Assembly (NCBI GenBank): GCA_905234665.1
Contig: CAJOIV010000002.1
Location: forward strand, 34,803 to 98,802
Source: an uncultured Bacteroidales bacterium
GTDB lineage: Bacteria > Bacteroidota > Bacteroidia > Bacteroidales > P3
Reading direction: 5' to 3'
DNA length: 64,000 nt
Shown: one piece after another, positions 1 through 7,800 of the stretch
How the letters are laid out: the number at the start of each line of letters is the position of its first letter
How positions within the stretch are numbered: position 1 is the stretch's first letter
Made by a program: the position numbers and the translations under genes
The notes under the pieces: model-generated
Databases searched by the model: none
Told to the model about the DNA's origin: nothing
The model's input: only the letters and a program-made list of their open reading frames with translations

Positions 1-2
1 GC

Positions 3-1145
3 ATCCCCCTGCGGGAGCAAAAAGTCCTCGCGGGCGTCGGCGGTTCTGACGCCAACGGACAATTAAGCGGCGTGGCCTACGACGCCATCATGGACTCCGT
101 CTCGGTCAAGACCACCAGCCAGAAGGCCCTCGAGGAGAAGGGCATCATCTTCTGCCCCATCAGCGAGGCCGTCCAGAAGCACCCCGACCTAGTTCGCCAG
201 TACCTCGGCTCCGTGGTGCCCGCTTCCGACAACTACTTCGCCGCCCTCAACTCGGCCGTCTTCTCCGACGGCTCCTTCTGCTATATCCCCAAAGGGGTCC
301 GCTGCCCCATCGAGCTCTCATCCTACTTCCGCATCAACGCCCGCGGCACAGGCCAGTTCGAACGCACCCTCATCGTGGCCGACGAAGAGGCATACGTCAG
401 CTATATGGAAGGCTGCACCGCCCCACAGCGCGACGAGAACCAGCTGCACGCCGCCATCGTCGAGATTATCGCCCTGAAGGACGCCGAGGTGAAGTACAGC
501 ACCGTCCAGAACTGGTACCCAGGCGACAAGGAGGGCAAGGGCGGCATCTACAACTTCGTCACCAAGCGCGGCATCTGCAAAGGCTCACGCTCCAAGATTT
601 CGTGGACGCAGGTCGAGACCGGCTCTGCCGTCACATGGAAATACCCCTCGTGCATCCTGCAGGGCGACGACTCCACCGCCGAGTTCTACAGCGTGGCCGT
701 CACCGCCAACTACCAGCAGGCCGACACGGGCACCAAGATGATACATGTGGGCAAGAACACCCGCAGCACCATCATGTCGAAGGGCATCAGCGCAGGCCAC
801 AGCCAGAACAGCTACCGCGGTCTGGTGCAGGTGAACCACAACGCCGAGAACGCCCGCAACTACTCGCAGTGCGACAGCCTCCTGCTGGGCGACCAGTGCG
901 GCGCGCACACCTGGCCCTACATCAAGGCCAACAACTCCACCGCCATCCTCGAACACGAAGCCACGACGAGCAAGATCAGTGAAGACCAGCTCTTCTACTG
1001 CCAACAGCGCGGCATCAGCCCCGAGAGCGCCGTGGGCCTCATTGTCAACGGCTACGCCAAGGACGTCCTCAAGAAACTCCCCATGGAGTTCGCCGTCGAG
1101 GCCCAGAAGTTGCTCAGCATCTCACTCGAAGGCAGCGTGGGATGA
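3..1145 (+). CDS. sufB: Fe-S cluster assembly protein SufB (5' end outside window)
   Basis: Scaffold subunit of the cytosolic SUF iron-sulfur cluster assembly complex (SufBCD). The frame is open from the first complete codon, and residues before the internal GTG at 72 ([13 protein letters not shown]) already fit the family. The gene therefore starts upstream, and roughly 100 of the usual ~480 residues are missing. Family stretches seen in order are [46 protein letters not shown] and [10 protein letters not shown], ending in the typical [10 protein letters not shown]. The Cys of YSQCDSLL lies in the region implicated in cluster building in the family. sufC and sufD, which often follow sufB, are not downstream here; a SpoU methyltransferase follows instead, so they must lie upstream or elsewhere. 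Confidence 0.97.
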   Translation: MPLREQKVLAGVGGSDANGQLSGVAYDAIMDSVSVKTTSQKALEEKGIIFCPISEAVQKHPDLVRQYLGSVVPASDNYFAALNSAVFSDGSFCYIPKGVRCPIELSSYFRINARGTGQFERTLIVADEEAYVSYMEGCTAPQRDENQLHAAIVEIIALKDAEVKYSTVQNWYPGDKEGKGGIYNFVTKRGICKGSRSKISWTQVETGSAVTWKYPSCILQGDDSTAEFYSVAVTANYQQADTGTKMIHVGKNTRSTIMSKGISAGHSQNSYRGLVQVNHNAENARNYSQCDSLLLGDQCGAHTWPYIKANNSTAILEHEATTSKISEDQLFYCQQRGISPESAVGLIVNGYAKDVLKKLPMEFAVEAQKLLSISLEGSVG

Positions 1146-1166
1146 CCCGGTGTCCGGGCTGACATT
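1146..1166. repeat. 21-bp palindromic repeat, copy 1
   Basis: A 21-bp sequence with a CCCGG-TGT-CCGGG inverted core followed by CTGACATT lies directly after the sufB stop codon. It recurs without mismatch at 2443-2463, where it is inside the coding region of the OmpH-like gene. Here it forms the spacer between sufB and the next gene. Confidence 0.75.
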
Positions 1167-1176
1167 AATTGAGAAG

Positions 1177-1770
1177 ATGATGAAGAAGCTGACGACAGAA
1201 GAAATGAACCGTCTGACGGTCGAGGAGTTCCGCGAGGCGGAGAAGCTGCCCCTCACGGTGGTGCTCGACAATGTCCGCAGCCAAAACAACATAGGTTCCA
1301 TCTTCCGCACCTCTGATGCCTTCCGCATCGAGAAGATATGCCTATGCGGCATCTGCTCCACCCCACCCCACCGCGACATCCACAAGACGGCCCTTGGCGC
1401 CGAGGAGAGTGTCGCATGGCAGTACTACGAGACCTCCGCCGAATGCCTCCGCGCCCTCAAGGCTGACGGTTACACCCTCTACGCCGTCGAGCAGGTGGAC
1501 GACAGCATCAAACTTGGAGAACTGGGGTCGGCGCCCTTGTGGCGCCAATGTGAGAATGTGGGAATGTGTAAATGTGTAAGTGGAGCGGAAGCCGGTGTAG
1601 CGGTCATCTTTGGCAATGAAGTGGAGGGCGTGGACGAAAGTCTGCTTCCCCTCTGCGACGGCTGCCTCGAAATCCCGCAATACGGCACCAAGCACTCCCT
1701 CAACGTCAGCTGCGCCGCCGCCATCGTCCTCTGGGAATTGAGCAAGGCGATGAGAAACCAAAAGGCTTGA
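1177..1770 (+). CDS. SpoU/TrmH-family RNA 2'-O-methyltransferase
   Basis: S-adenosylmethionine-dependent 2'-O-ribose methyltransferase of the SPOUT superfamily, acting on tRNA or rRNA; the target cannot be read from sequence. About 197 residues from the ATG pair at 1177/1180. The knot motifs are present: motif 1 LDNVRSQNNIGSIFRTSDAF near residue 30, motif 2 AVIFGNEVEGV near 142, motif 3 LNVSCAAAIVLWE near 175. It lacks the N-terminal RNA-binding extension of longer TrmH/RlmB proteins. Between about residues 118 and 140 there is an extra stretch containing ENVGMCKCVSG, encoded by a copy of a dispersed GAATGTG repeat (see 1549-1585) just before motif 2. The stop codon lies inside the stem of a terminator. 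Confidence 0.9.
   Translation: MMKKLTTEEMNRLTVEEFREAEKLPLTVVLDNVRSQNNIGSIFRTSDAFRIEKICLCGICSTPPHRDIHKTALGAEESVAWQYYETSAECLRALKADGYTLYAVEQVDDSIKLGELGSAPLWRQCENVGMCKCVSGAEAGVAVIFGNEVEGVDESLLPLCDGCLEIPQYGTKHSLNVSCAAAIVLWELSKAMRNQKA
1549..1585. repeat. Family B repeat half-element inside the SpoU gene
   Basis: Tandem GAATGTG/AATGTGTA units followed by AAGTGGAGCGG match the left arm and core of the elements at 6144-6225, 29721-29802 and 54809-54893. Only the left arm is present. It is read in frame and gives residues ENVGMCKCVSG. Confidence 0.75.
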
Positions 1771-1796
1771 GCGTTCCGCCCAAGCCTTTCTTTTTT
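1761..1796 (+). terminator. Rho-independent terminator, probably bidirectional
   Basis: Perfect 9-bp stem AAAGGCTTG/CAAGCCTTT with an 11-nt loop, followed by CTTTTTT. The stop codon of the SpoU gene sits in the left stem. The complementary A-rich flank lets the same hairpin serve the convergent OmpH-like gene ending at 1816. Confidence 0.85.
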
Positions 1797-1815
1797 CATT
1801 CAGTAGCTGTCGCCA

Positions 1816-2583
1816 CTATTTCTTCTTCACGGTCTTGTATTCCTCGTTGAGGCCGTTGATGATTTCGTCGGTGATGTCCATACCGGGGTTCATGTAGATG
1901 GTGGGGCTGTCGACGAAGGTCTTGCGGAGGATGATGTCGAACTGCTGGTTGGCGGCGTTGTACTCGCGCACGAAGGCGAAGATGCGGTTGAGGAGCTCGA
2001 TATTCGACTCCAGCTGCTTCTGCATGACCTTGTTGGTCACTTCAGCCTCGAGGGTGGAGAGTTTCTCGTAGCGCTGCTTGAGTTCGGCTTCCTTGGCCTG
2101 CTGCTGCGAGAGGCTCATCTTCTCGCCGTTCTGGATGAAGTCGTTGTAGTCCTTCTGGAACTGCTCCATCTGACGCTGGCCGCTGGCCATCTGCTGGTCG
2201 CGGTACTGATTGAGCTCTTCCTGCAGGTCGATGGCATATTGGTACTTAGCCAGGAGGGTGTCACTGTCGACGTAGGCCACCTTGAGCACGCCGCCTTCGG
2301 CGACCATGGGTGCGGAGGCGTCGGGGTTGTACTTGCTGTGGGTGCCAATGCCGGCGAAGTGGAAGATGTAGATGAGCACCAGTCCGATAAAGAGGACGAT
2401 GTTGGCGCACATCAGGCAGGTGGGAGTCACCTTGCAGCAGCGCCCGGTGTCCGGGCTGACATTTTCTGCAGTCTCAACGGGAGTCTCGGGAGTCTCAATG
2501 GGAGCCTCAACTGGAGTCTCAGTGGTCTCAATGGTTTCGGGAGTTTCGATGGTTTCGTTTGTGATGTTTTCTTGGTTTTCCAT
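1816..2583 (-). CDS. OmpH/Skp-family protein with N-terminal membrane anchor
   Basis: Likely periplasmic chaperone-like protein of the OmpH/Skp family, 255 residues. It begins with an acidic, repetitive Glu/Thr/Pro tract (units such as ETPETIETTETPVE, residues 8-45). A short Cys-rich segment (RCCKVTPTCLMC) and one membrane segment (residues ~60-80, IVLFIGLVLIYIFHFAGI) follow. The OmpH core (VAYVDSDTLLAKYQYA) leads into a long helical coiled-coil tentacle rich in Q, E and K. A cleavable signal peptide, usual for Skp, is replaced by an internal anchor, so the Thr/Glu tract would stay in the cytoplasm. The NVSPDTG residues derive from the 21-bp repeat also seen at 1146. Function is inferred from fold only. 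Confidence 0.82.
   Translation of the reverse strand: MENQENITNETIETPETIETTETPVEAPIETPETPVETAENVSPDTGRCCKVTPTCLMCANIVLFIGLVLIYIFHFAGIGTHSKYNPDASAPMVAEGGVLKVAYVDSDTLLAKYQYAIDLQEELNQYRDQQMASGQRQMEQFQKDYNDFIQNGEKMSLSQQQAKEAELKQRYEKLSTLEAEVTNKVMQKQLESNIELLNRIFAFVREYNAANQQFDIILRKTFVDSPTIYMNPGMDITDEIINGLNEEYKTVKKK
2443..2463. repeat. 21-bp palindromic repeat, copy 2 (in coding sequence)
   Basis: Identical 21-bp copy of the sequence at 1146-1166, here read on the minus strand as NVSPDTG between the acidic tract and the Cys-rich segment of the OmpH-like protein. Confidence 0.75.
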
Positions 2584-2620
2584 GTTGTATAATCTTTTTA
2601 GTTTTTGTTTTCGACCTTTT

Positions 2621-2704
2621 ACACACTCCTCCGCCCCTTTTCTGCGCTCAAGGCTCTGCCCGAAATGCCACTGGCATTTCTCTTCCTAACTTAGGGGAGG
2701 AGTG
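2621..2704. repeat. Family G repeat (ACACTCCTCC ... GGGGAGGAGT)
   Basis: The gap between the OmpH-like gene and gltX holds an inverted arm pair, ACACTCCTCCGCC and CTAACTTAGGGGAGGAGTG. These enclose a smaller hairpin, AAATGCCActgGCATTT. Both arms recur inside the ABC-F gene at 54150-54198, where they are translated. Confidence 0.7.
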
Positions 2705-2716
2705 AACGGGAGTCGG

Positions 2717-2740
2717 TTTCAATTTTCAATTCTCAATTTC
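2717..2740. repeat. Family A repeat (AATTGAGAATTGAAA), gltX 3' end
   Basis: Tandem 7-8-bp units CAATTTTCAATTCTCAATTT overlap the gltX stop codon. On the gltX strand the repeat supplies the last residues (IEN) and the TGA. Confidence 0.8.
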
Positions 2741-4288
2741 TCCAATGACTTCGATGGCGCGCTGAACGCGGCGGATGGTCTCTTCCTTGCCGATGGTAAG
2801 GACGAGGGTGATCATGTCGGGTCCCACGGTGTTGCCCACGACGGCGAGGCGCAGCGAGTTCATGATCTGTCCCATGTTGAGCTGGTTGCCGAGGATGTAC
2901 TCGTCGAGGAGGGCGTGGTGGATGGCGTCGTGCTCGAAGGGGACGGTGTTCAGGATTTCTATCACCTTGGCCATGTGGGTAGTCATGCCGGGTTTCCAGC
3001 GCTTGGCGACGGCCTTGGGGTCGTACTCGGTGGGGGCCACGAAGAAGTAGTGCGCCTGGTCCCACAGCTCCTGCGGGAAGTTGAGACGTTCCTTCATCAT
3101 GCCGCAGACCTTGACGACATAGTCTCTTTCAGCATCCACGCCGTGCTCCTTGAGCTGCGGGAGGAACTGGTCGGCGAGCCACTCGTCCGACATCTGCTGC
3201 AGGTACTCGTGGTTGAACCACTTGGCCTTCTCGACATTGAAGCGGGCGCCGCTCTTGCTGATATGTTCGATGGAGAAGAGCTTGATTAACTCGTCCATGC
3301 TCATTAACTCTTGTAAGCGGGGATTGACTCCACTTCGGTCGTCGACCCCGCTTCCGGGGTTCCACCCGAGGAGCGCCAGCATGTTGACCACTGCCTGAGG
3401 CAGGTAGCCCTGCTCGCGGTAGCCGCTGGACTTCTCGCCCGTCTCGGGGTTGACCCAGTCGAGGGGGAAGACGGGGAAGCCGAGACGGTCGCCGTCGCGC
3501 TTGCTGAGTTTGCCGTTGCCCTCGGGCTTGAGGAGCAGGGGCAGGTGGGCGAACTGCGGCATGGTCTCCTCCCAGCCAAATGCCTTGTAGAGCATCACAT
3601 GCAGGGGTGCCGAAGGCAGCCACTCCTCGCCGCGGATGACGTGCGAGACCTCCATGAGGTGGTCGTCGACGATGTTGGCGAGGTGATAGGTGGGCATGCC
3701 GTCCGACTTGAAGAGGACCTTGTCGTCCAGCAGGCGCGAGTTCATGGTCACGTCGCCACGGATAAGGTCGTGGACGGTGATGTCGATATTCTCGGGGAAC
3801 TTGAAGCGCACGACGTAGGGCTCGCCCGAGGCAATGCGGCGCTCGACCTCGTCGGCGGGCAGCGTCAGGCTGTTGACCATCGCGCCGCGGGTGTTGCAGT
3901 CATACTGGAACACCTTCTTCTGAGCCTCGGCCTCCTTGCGTTTGGCGTCGAGCTCCTCGGGGCGGTCGAAGGCGTAGTAGGCCCATCCGCCCTCGAGCAG
4001 TTGTTCAGCATACTGGCGGTAGAGGGGCTTGCGGTCGCTCTGGCGGTAGGGGCCATAGTTGCCTCCAAGGTGGACACCCTCGTCGAACTTGATGCCGAGC
4101 CAGTCGAGGGCCTCGATGATGTATTGTTCGGCACCCGGCACAAAGCGGGTCTGGTCGGTGTCCTCGATGCGGAGAATCATGTCGCCGCCGTTCTGGCGGG
4201 CGAAGAGGTAGTTGTACAGCGCCGTGCGGACACCTCCGATGTGGAGGGGGCCGGTGGGGCTGGGGGCGAAACGGACTCTTACTTTCAT
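2726..4288 (-). CDS. gltX: Glutamate--tRNA ligase
   Basis: Class I aminoacyl-tRNA synthetase charging tRNA-Glu, cytosolic, 520 residues. The HIGH-type motif [16 protein letters not shown] is at residues ~11-26 and the KMSKS-type motif KLSKRDG near 260. ATG start at 4288, 17 nt downstream of the glycosyltransferase gene. Near residue 315 there is an extra stretch, [15 protein letters not shown], after ALLGWNPG. It is encoded between perfect 8-bp inverted arms AAGCGGGG (3315-3322) and CCCCGCTT (3346-3353), and looks like another small palindromic insertion. The C-terminus IEN and stop come from a Family A repeat. Confidence 0.97.
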   Translation of the reverse strand: MKVRVRFAPSPTGPLHIGGVRTALYNYLFARQNGGDMILRIEDTDQTRFVPGAEQYIIEALDWLGIKFDEGVHLGGNYGPYRQSDRKPLYRQYAEQLLEGGWAYYAFDRPEELDAKRKEAEAQKKVFQYDCNTRGAMVNSLTLPADEVERRIASGEPYVVRFKFPENIDITVHDLIRGDVTMNSRLLDDKVLFKSDGMPTYHLANIVDDHLMEVSHVIRGEEWLPSAPLHVMLYKAFGWEETMPQFAHLPLLLKPEGNGKLSKRDGDRLGFPVFPLDWVNPETGEKSSGYREQGYLPQAVVNMLALLGWNPGSGVDDRSGVNPRLQELMSMDELIKLFSIEHISKSGARFNVEKAKWFNHEYLQQMSDEWLADQFLPQLKEHGVDAERDYVVKVCGMMKERLNFPQELWDQAHYFFVAPTEYDPKAVAKRWKPGMTTHMAKVIEILNTVPFEHDAIHHALLDEYILGNQLNMGQIMNSLRLAVVGNTVGPDMITLVLTIGKEETIRRVQRAIEVIGEIEN

Positions 4289-4305
4289 ATCTTAGGTATA
4301 ACGTA

Positions 4306-5307
4306 TTATTGCAGTTGGGAATACTTGGTGTGTCTTAGCAGGTAATACTGCACCAGCAGGAGACCCTCGTAGATGCATCCGACGGGCTGGGGATGTGTCT
4401 GCCGGCGTTTCTCGCGCAGGGCGGGATGCCACTTGCGGAACTCCTTGTGAGCCTTCACGACGGCCGAGAACTCCTGGGGTTTGCGCTCGGCGAGGAACTT
4501 GAAGGCGGCCACATAGTCGAGCACGATGCGGGCTGCCAGCACCCAGCGGCGACGGCTGTCGGGCAGATTCTTATAGAGGAGGGCCAGGTTGTTGCGGAAG
4601 TTGAGGAAAGTCTTGCGGGGGTTCGACTTGGGGAGGGTGCCTCCGCCGACATGGTAGACCACGCTCGCGGGGCAGTACTCCACGCGATAGCCCGCGTTCT
4701 TGGCGCGCCAGCAGAAGTCAATCTCCTCCATGTGGGCGAAGAAGTCGCCGTCCAGCCCGCCGAGTTCTCTCCATACATCGGCGCGGACGAACATCGCCGC
4801 TCCCGAGGCCCAGAATATCTCGCAGGGGTCGTCGTACTGGCCGTGGTCCTGCTCCAGGGTGGTGAAGAGACGTCCGCGGCAGAAGGGGTAGCCGTACTTG
4901 TCGATGAATCCTCCCGCGCCGCCGGCATACTCGAAGGTGTCTCTCTGGTCGTACATCAGCAGCTTGGGCTGGCAGATGGCCGTCTGCGGGTTGGCTGCCA
5001 TCTGTGCGACAACGGGTTCTATCCACCCGGGGGTGACCTCCACATCGTCGTTGAGCAGGACGAAACAGTCGGCATCAATCTGCGCCAGTGCCTTGTTGTA
5101 GCCTCCGGCAAAGCCATAGTTCTTGTCCAACGCGATGACCCTCAGCGAGGGATAGTGCTCGGCGAGGAAGTCGAGCGAGTCGTCGGTCGAGCCGTTGTCG
5201 GCGATGATGACCTCTGCGTCGCCCGTCGTGCAGGCGGTGACGGAGGGGAGAAAACGTTCCAGCATCTTGCGGCCGTTCCAGTTCAGTATGACTACAGCTG
5301 TTCTCAT
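4306..5307 (-). CDS. Family 2 glycosyltransferase
   Basis: Cytosolic inverting GT-A glycosyltransferase, 333 residues, resembling rhamnosyltransferase/WcaA-like GT2 enzymes. The nucleotide-sugar fold starts at once (AVVILNWNGRKMLERFLPSV). The ADNGSTDDS motif lies near residue 36, a DDVEV metal-binding motif (LLNDDVEVTPGW) near 85, and a catalytic-region stretch HMEEIDFCWRAKNAGY near 190. No membrane segments. Its start overlaps the upstream acyltransferase stop by 4 nt, so the two are translationally coupled. This suggests a role in lipopolysaccharide or other surface glycolipid synthesis, but the sugar and acceptor are unknown. Confidence 0.9.
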   Translation of the reverse strand: MRTAVVILNWNGRKMLERFLPSVTACTTGDAEVIIADNGSTDDSLDFLAEHYPSLRVIALDKNYGFAGGYNKALAQIDADCFVLLNDDVEVTPGWIEPVVAQMAANPQTAICQPKLLMYDQRDTFEYAGGAGGFIDKYGYPFCRGRLFTTLEQDHGQYDDPCEIFWASGAAMFVRADVWRELGGLDGDFFAHMEEIDFCWRAKNAGYRVEYCPASVVYHVGGGTLPKSNPRKTFLNFRNNLALLYKNLPDSRRRWVLAARIVLDYVAAFKFLAERKPQEFSAVVKAHKEFRKWHPALREKRRQTHPQPVGCIYEGLLLVQYYLLRHTKYSQLQ

Positions 5308-6143
5308 TTCAATGCTTTATAATCGTAGATAGGCATCTCGGCAGGCCGTTGGCGTTTCCATCGGCGATGCGACCAGAGCCAGTACTCAGGCCGCTCTGCG
5401 ATGGTCCGTTCCAGGCTGTCGATATAGCGTGAGACGATGGTGTACTGCGGCACCTCGGTGGGATTGTCGCACATGAGCGAGAACTTCACCTCGTAGTATC
5501 CGCGCCGCACTTTGTGCACGTCGTAGTAGATGACCGGCATGTCGTATTTCCGGGCGAAATACTCGGCTCCGTAGATAAAGGGTGTCTCCTGGTGCATAAA
5601 CATGGTCCAGAACGACTTGTGCACGTCGCTCGGCGACTGGTCCGAGAGCATCATGTAGGCCACGGGCACCTTGTAGCGATGGTAGTACTCCATCGTCTGC
5701 CGCACGGTGGTCTGGTCCACAATCTCCGTGCCATAGCGGCCGCGCCGACGGGTGATGTATCCGGCCCCGCGGTCCTGCAGGGGCTTGCCCACGCCCACGG
5801 CGTGGTGGAGTATCTGGAAGTTGAGGGAGGTGATCATATACTCCCAGTTGTTGTAGTGCGACGACATCAGCACCACGCTGCGTCCATGCTCGTAGTATTT
5901 GTTCACCAGCTCGCGGTTCACGAACTTGTAGCGCGCCACGATGGCCTTCGGCGAGGCATAGAGGTTGTGCAGTGCTTCCACCAGCAGGTCGCTGATATGG
6001 CGGTAATAGGCACGTTCCAAGTGCCTCCGTTCCCTGTCGGACTTCTCGGGATAGGCATGGGCGAGGTTTTCCCGCGTCACCCGACGCCGGTACCCCACCA
6101 GATAGTAGACTATCACATAGAGTATGTCCGCAAGTATTTTCAT
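5304..6143 (-). CDS. LpxL/HtrB-family lipid A acyltransferase
   Basis: Membrane-associated acyltransferase of the lipid A late-acylation (LpxL/LpxM/HtrB) family, 279 residues. The catalytic HX4D/E-type motif is visible as SSHYNNWEYM near residue 93, after an N-terminal hydrophobic helix (ILADILYVIVYYLVGYRRR). Family-like blocks VGVGKPLQDRGAGYITRRR and the MLSDQSP stretch follow. It is the first gene of a coupled pair with the GT2 gene (4-nt overlap), supporting a joint role in outer-membrane glycolipid assembly. The start is preceded by a Family B repeat rather than a clear promoter, so it may be co-transcribed with the GWxTD gene. Confidence 0.9.
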   Translation of the reverse strand: MKILADILYVIVYYLVGYRRRVTRENLAHAYPEKSDRERRHLERAYYRHISDLLVEALHNLYASPKAIVARYKFVNRELVNKYYEHGRSVVLMSSHYNNWEYMITSLNFQILHHAVGVGKPLQDRGAGYITRRRGRYGTEIVDQTTVRQTMEYYHRYKVPVAYMMLSDQSPSDVHKSFWTMFMHQETPFIYGAEYFARKYDMPVIYYDVHKVRRGYYEVKFSLMCDNPTEVPQYTIVSRYIDSLERTIAERPEYWLWSHRRWKRQRPAEMPIYDYKALK

Positions 6144-6225
6144 TGTTTGAATGTGTGAATGTGTAAATGTTTGAGTGGCTGACGCCTCACTTACACATTG
6201 TCACATTGTCACATTTACACATTAA
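6144..6225. repeat. Family B palindromic repeat (AATGTGTAAATGTG arms)
   Basis: Left arm of tandem GAATGTGTGAATGTGTAAAT units, core TTGAGTGGCTGACGCC, right arm of complementary TCACATTGTCACATT units. It fills the gap between two genes and reaches the stop codon of the GWxTD gene. Same family as 1549, 29721 and 54809. Confidence 0.88.
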
Positions 6226-7760
6226 TACCCTCTGTTGAACTGTTCGCCCACTTCACCCACGACATCGTCGTCCAACTGGCCCTGGCTGAGGCGGTGCTCC
6301 CAATAGGGGTCTAGATGCTCGCCACGGGCATTGGAGTTCAGTAGTTTGTAATATCCGCTGCGCATCTCGTCCCAGAAGAGGAACACGCGGTTCGCGTCGT
6401 CGCCCTCGATTCTGTTGTAGCGCCACAGCTGATAGGGAAGATAGTAGATGTGTCCGCGCGACTCGGGGGCGTTGCCACTGATCATGACTTGCGAGCTTGT
6501 CCCTGAGCCGACGCGCAGGGCGCCGACAAAGTTCTTCTCGTCGCGGATATGGTCGGGGGGACCATACTGCAGGTACACGCGGCCGCGGTCTGTGCGGTAG
6601 CCGGGGGTCTGGGGATAGCTGTAGTGCTCGTCGACATACTCGAGCCATTTCCTGTACTGCTCCCAATCCGCCGCCGCGTTCAGTCCCGAGCGGTCGGTCC
6701 AGAACTCATAGAGATAGGTCTGCTTGCCCAGCAGGTCGTTCTTCTCCACCAGCCCCTCGGCGATACGTTTCTGGTGCTCGTTGGAGATGGGATAAAGCGC
6801 CTTGAGGTAGTAGTTCAGCAGGTTCTCGTCGGTGATGAGGCCGGCAAAGGAAGTCGCCACATCCACAGGCGCACCCGACGCCTGCACCTTGGGGTTGGAG
6901 CGTTGGAAACCAACGCGGGTGGAAAGCAGCGTCTCGCCGTTCAGGTCACGTGCCGCCACCACCAGTTCGTAGTTGCCCGACGGGAGGGCGGCAATGTCCA
7001 CTTCCTGCAGGACAGGGACGATGGCACCCGCCACATGGTGACGTCTTTTCGATTCGAAACCTGGCACAGCGGCTCCCGTCTCTTTCTTGACGATAGTGCA
7101 TACCACGTCGAACTGTTCTCCACCCACATCCTGCCTCTTCAGGTTGTATATCTCGAAATAAGGCTTCAGGCTGGTCACCGTCGCGGGCATAAAGTCATTG
7201 ACATAGGGCAGCATGTCCATCCCCGCGCGGGAGAGGATGTTCTCCTGCTCGGTGGGCGACACCTTCGACATCAGCTGCACCGAGCTGATGGAGGGTTTGT
7301 CCTGGGCGTAGTAGACCACCAGCTTGTCATTGTAGACTGTAGGCGAGGCACCACTGACCTTGTCGCGCAGCGAAAACTCCAGGTCATAGATGCCATTGTC
7401 GAGATAGAAGCGCTGCAGGTCGAGGAAGGTGAAGTAGTTCTGCTTGGGGTCGGTGACGGTAGGACTGTTGAGGTCGTACTTCTTGACATACACCACCGAG
7501 TCGCTCCGCCGCACCACCAGCGTCACCTCCACCGTGGCGCGGTGAGTGAAATCCCCTGTCCGGGCAAACTTCAGCGTCGAGGCGTCGAAGTCGAGGTAGG
7601 TCTCCACATAGGGCTTTCCCTCCTCGGGCAGGTAGAAGGTGGAGTAGCCGAAGAGCGCCGAGAGGCCTCCCTGCGCCGGGTTGAATTGCGCCTTTGCCCC
7701 TCCCGCCAGTAATACTAGTCCCACTAGCAATACCAGGCTTTTACAGATTGTCTTCTTCAT
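6222..7760 (-). CDS. GWxTD domain-containing exported protein
   Basis: Exported protein of 512 residues with a signal peptide (LVLLVGLVLLAGGAKAQ, cleavage after ~24). The N-terminal two thirds form beta-rich domains (YVETYLDFDASTLKF and repeats) of unknown role. The C-terminal third is the GWxTD domain: FWTDRSGLN near 350, then the signature TPGYRTDRGRVYLQYGPPD, where the usual GWkTD is GYRTD. The family is widespread in Bacteroidota and Acidobacteriota and has no firm biochemical function. It sits downstream of the fucosidase gene with only a Family A repeat between them, so they may share a transcript. Confidence 0.85.
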   Translation of the reverse strand: MKKTICKSLVLLVGLVLLAGGAKAQFNPAQGGLSALFGYSTFYLPEEGKPYVETYLDFDASTLKFARTGDFTHRATVEVTLVVRRSDSVVYVKKYDLNSPTVTDPKQNYFTFLDLQRFYLDNGIYDLEFSLRDKVSGASPTVYNDKLVVYYAQDKPSISSVQLMSKVSPTEQENILSRAGMDMLPYVNDFMPATVTSLKPYFEIYNLKRQDVGGEQFDVVCTIVKKETGAAVPGFESKRRHHVAGAIVPVLQEVDIAALPSGNYELVVAARDLNGETLLSTRVGFQRSNPKVQASGAPVDVATSFAGLITDENLLNYYLKALYPISNEHQKRIAEGLVEKNDLLGKQTYLYEFWTDRSGLNAAADWEQYRKWLEYVDEHYSYPQTPGYRTDRGRVYLQYGPPDHIRDEKNFVGALRVGSGTSSQVMISGNAPESRGHIYYLPYQLWRYNRIEGDDANRVFLFWDEMRSGYYKLLNSNARGEHLDPYWEHRLSQGQLDDDVVGEVGEQFNRGY

Positions 7761-7800
7761 AATTCCTAATTTCTAATTCCTAATTCCTAATTTTCAATTC
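7761..7800. repeat. Family A repeat variant (AATTCCTAATTCCTAATTT)
   Basis: Five tandem 7-9-bp units of the AATTCCTAATT type merge into the usual TTTTCAATTC. The repeat spans the gap and the last codons of the fucosidase gene, supplying the RIEN C-terminus and stop. Confidence 0.8.

Noticed and set aside
72..74. GTG at 72 as the sufB start
   Set aside because: Family-conserved residues are encoded upstream in the same open frame, so the gene simply enters from outside the window.
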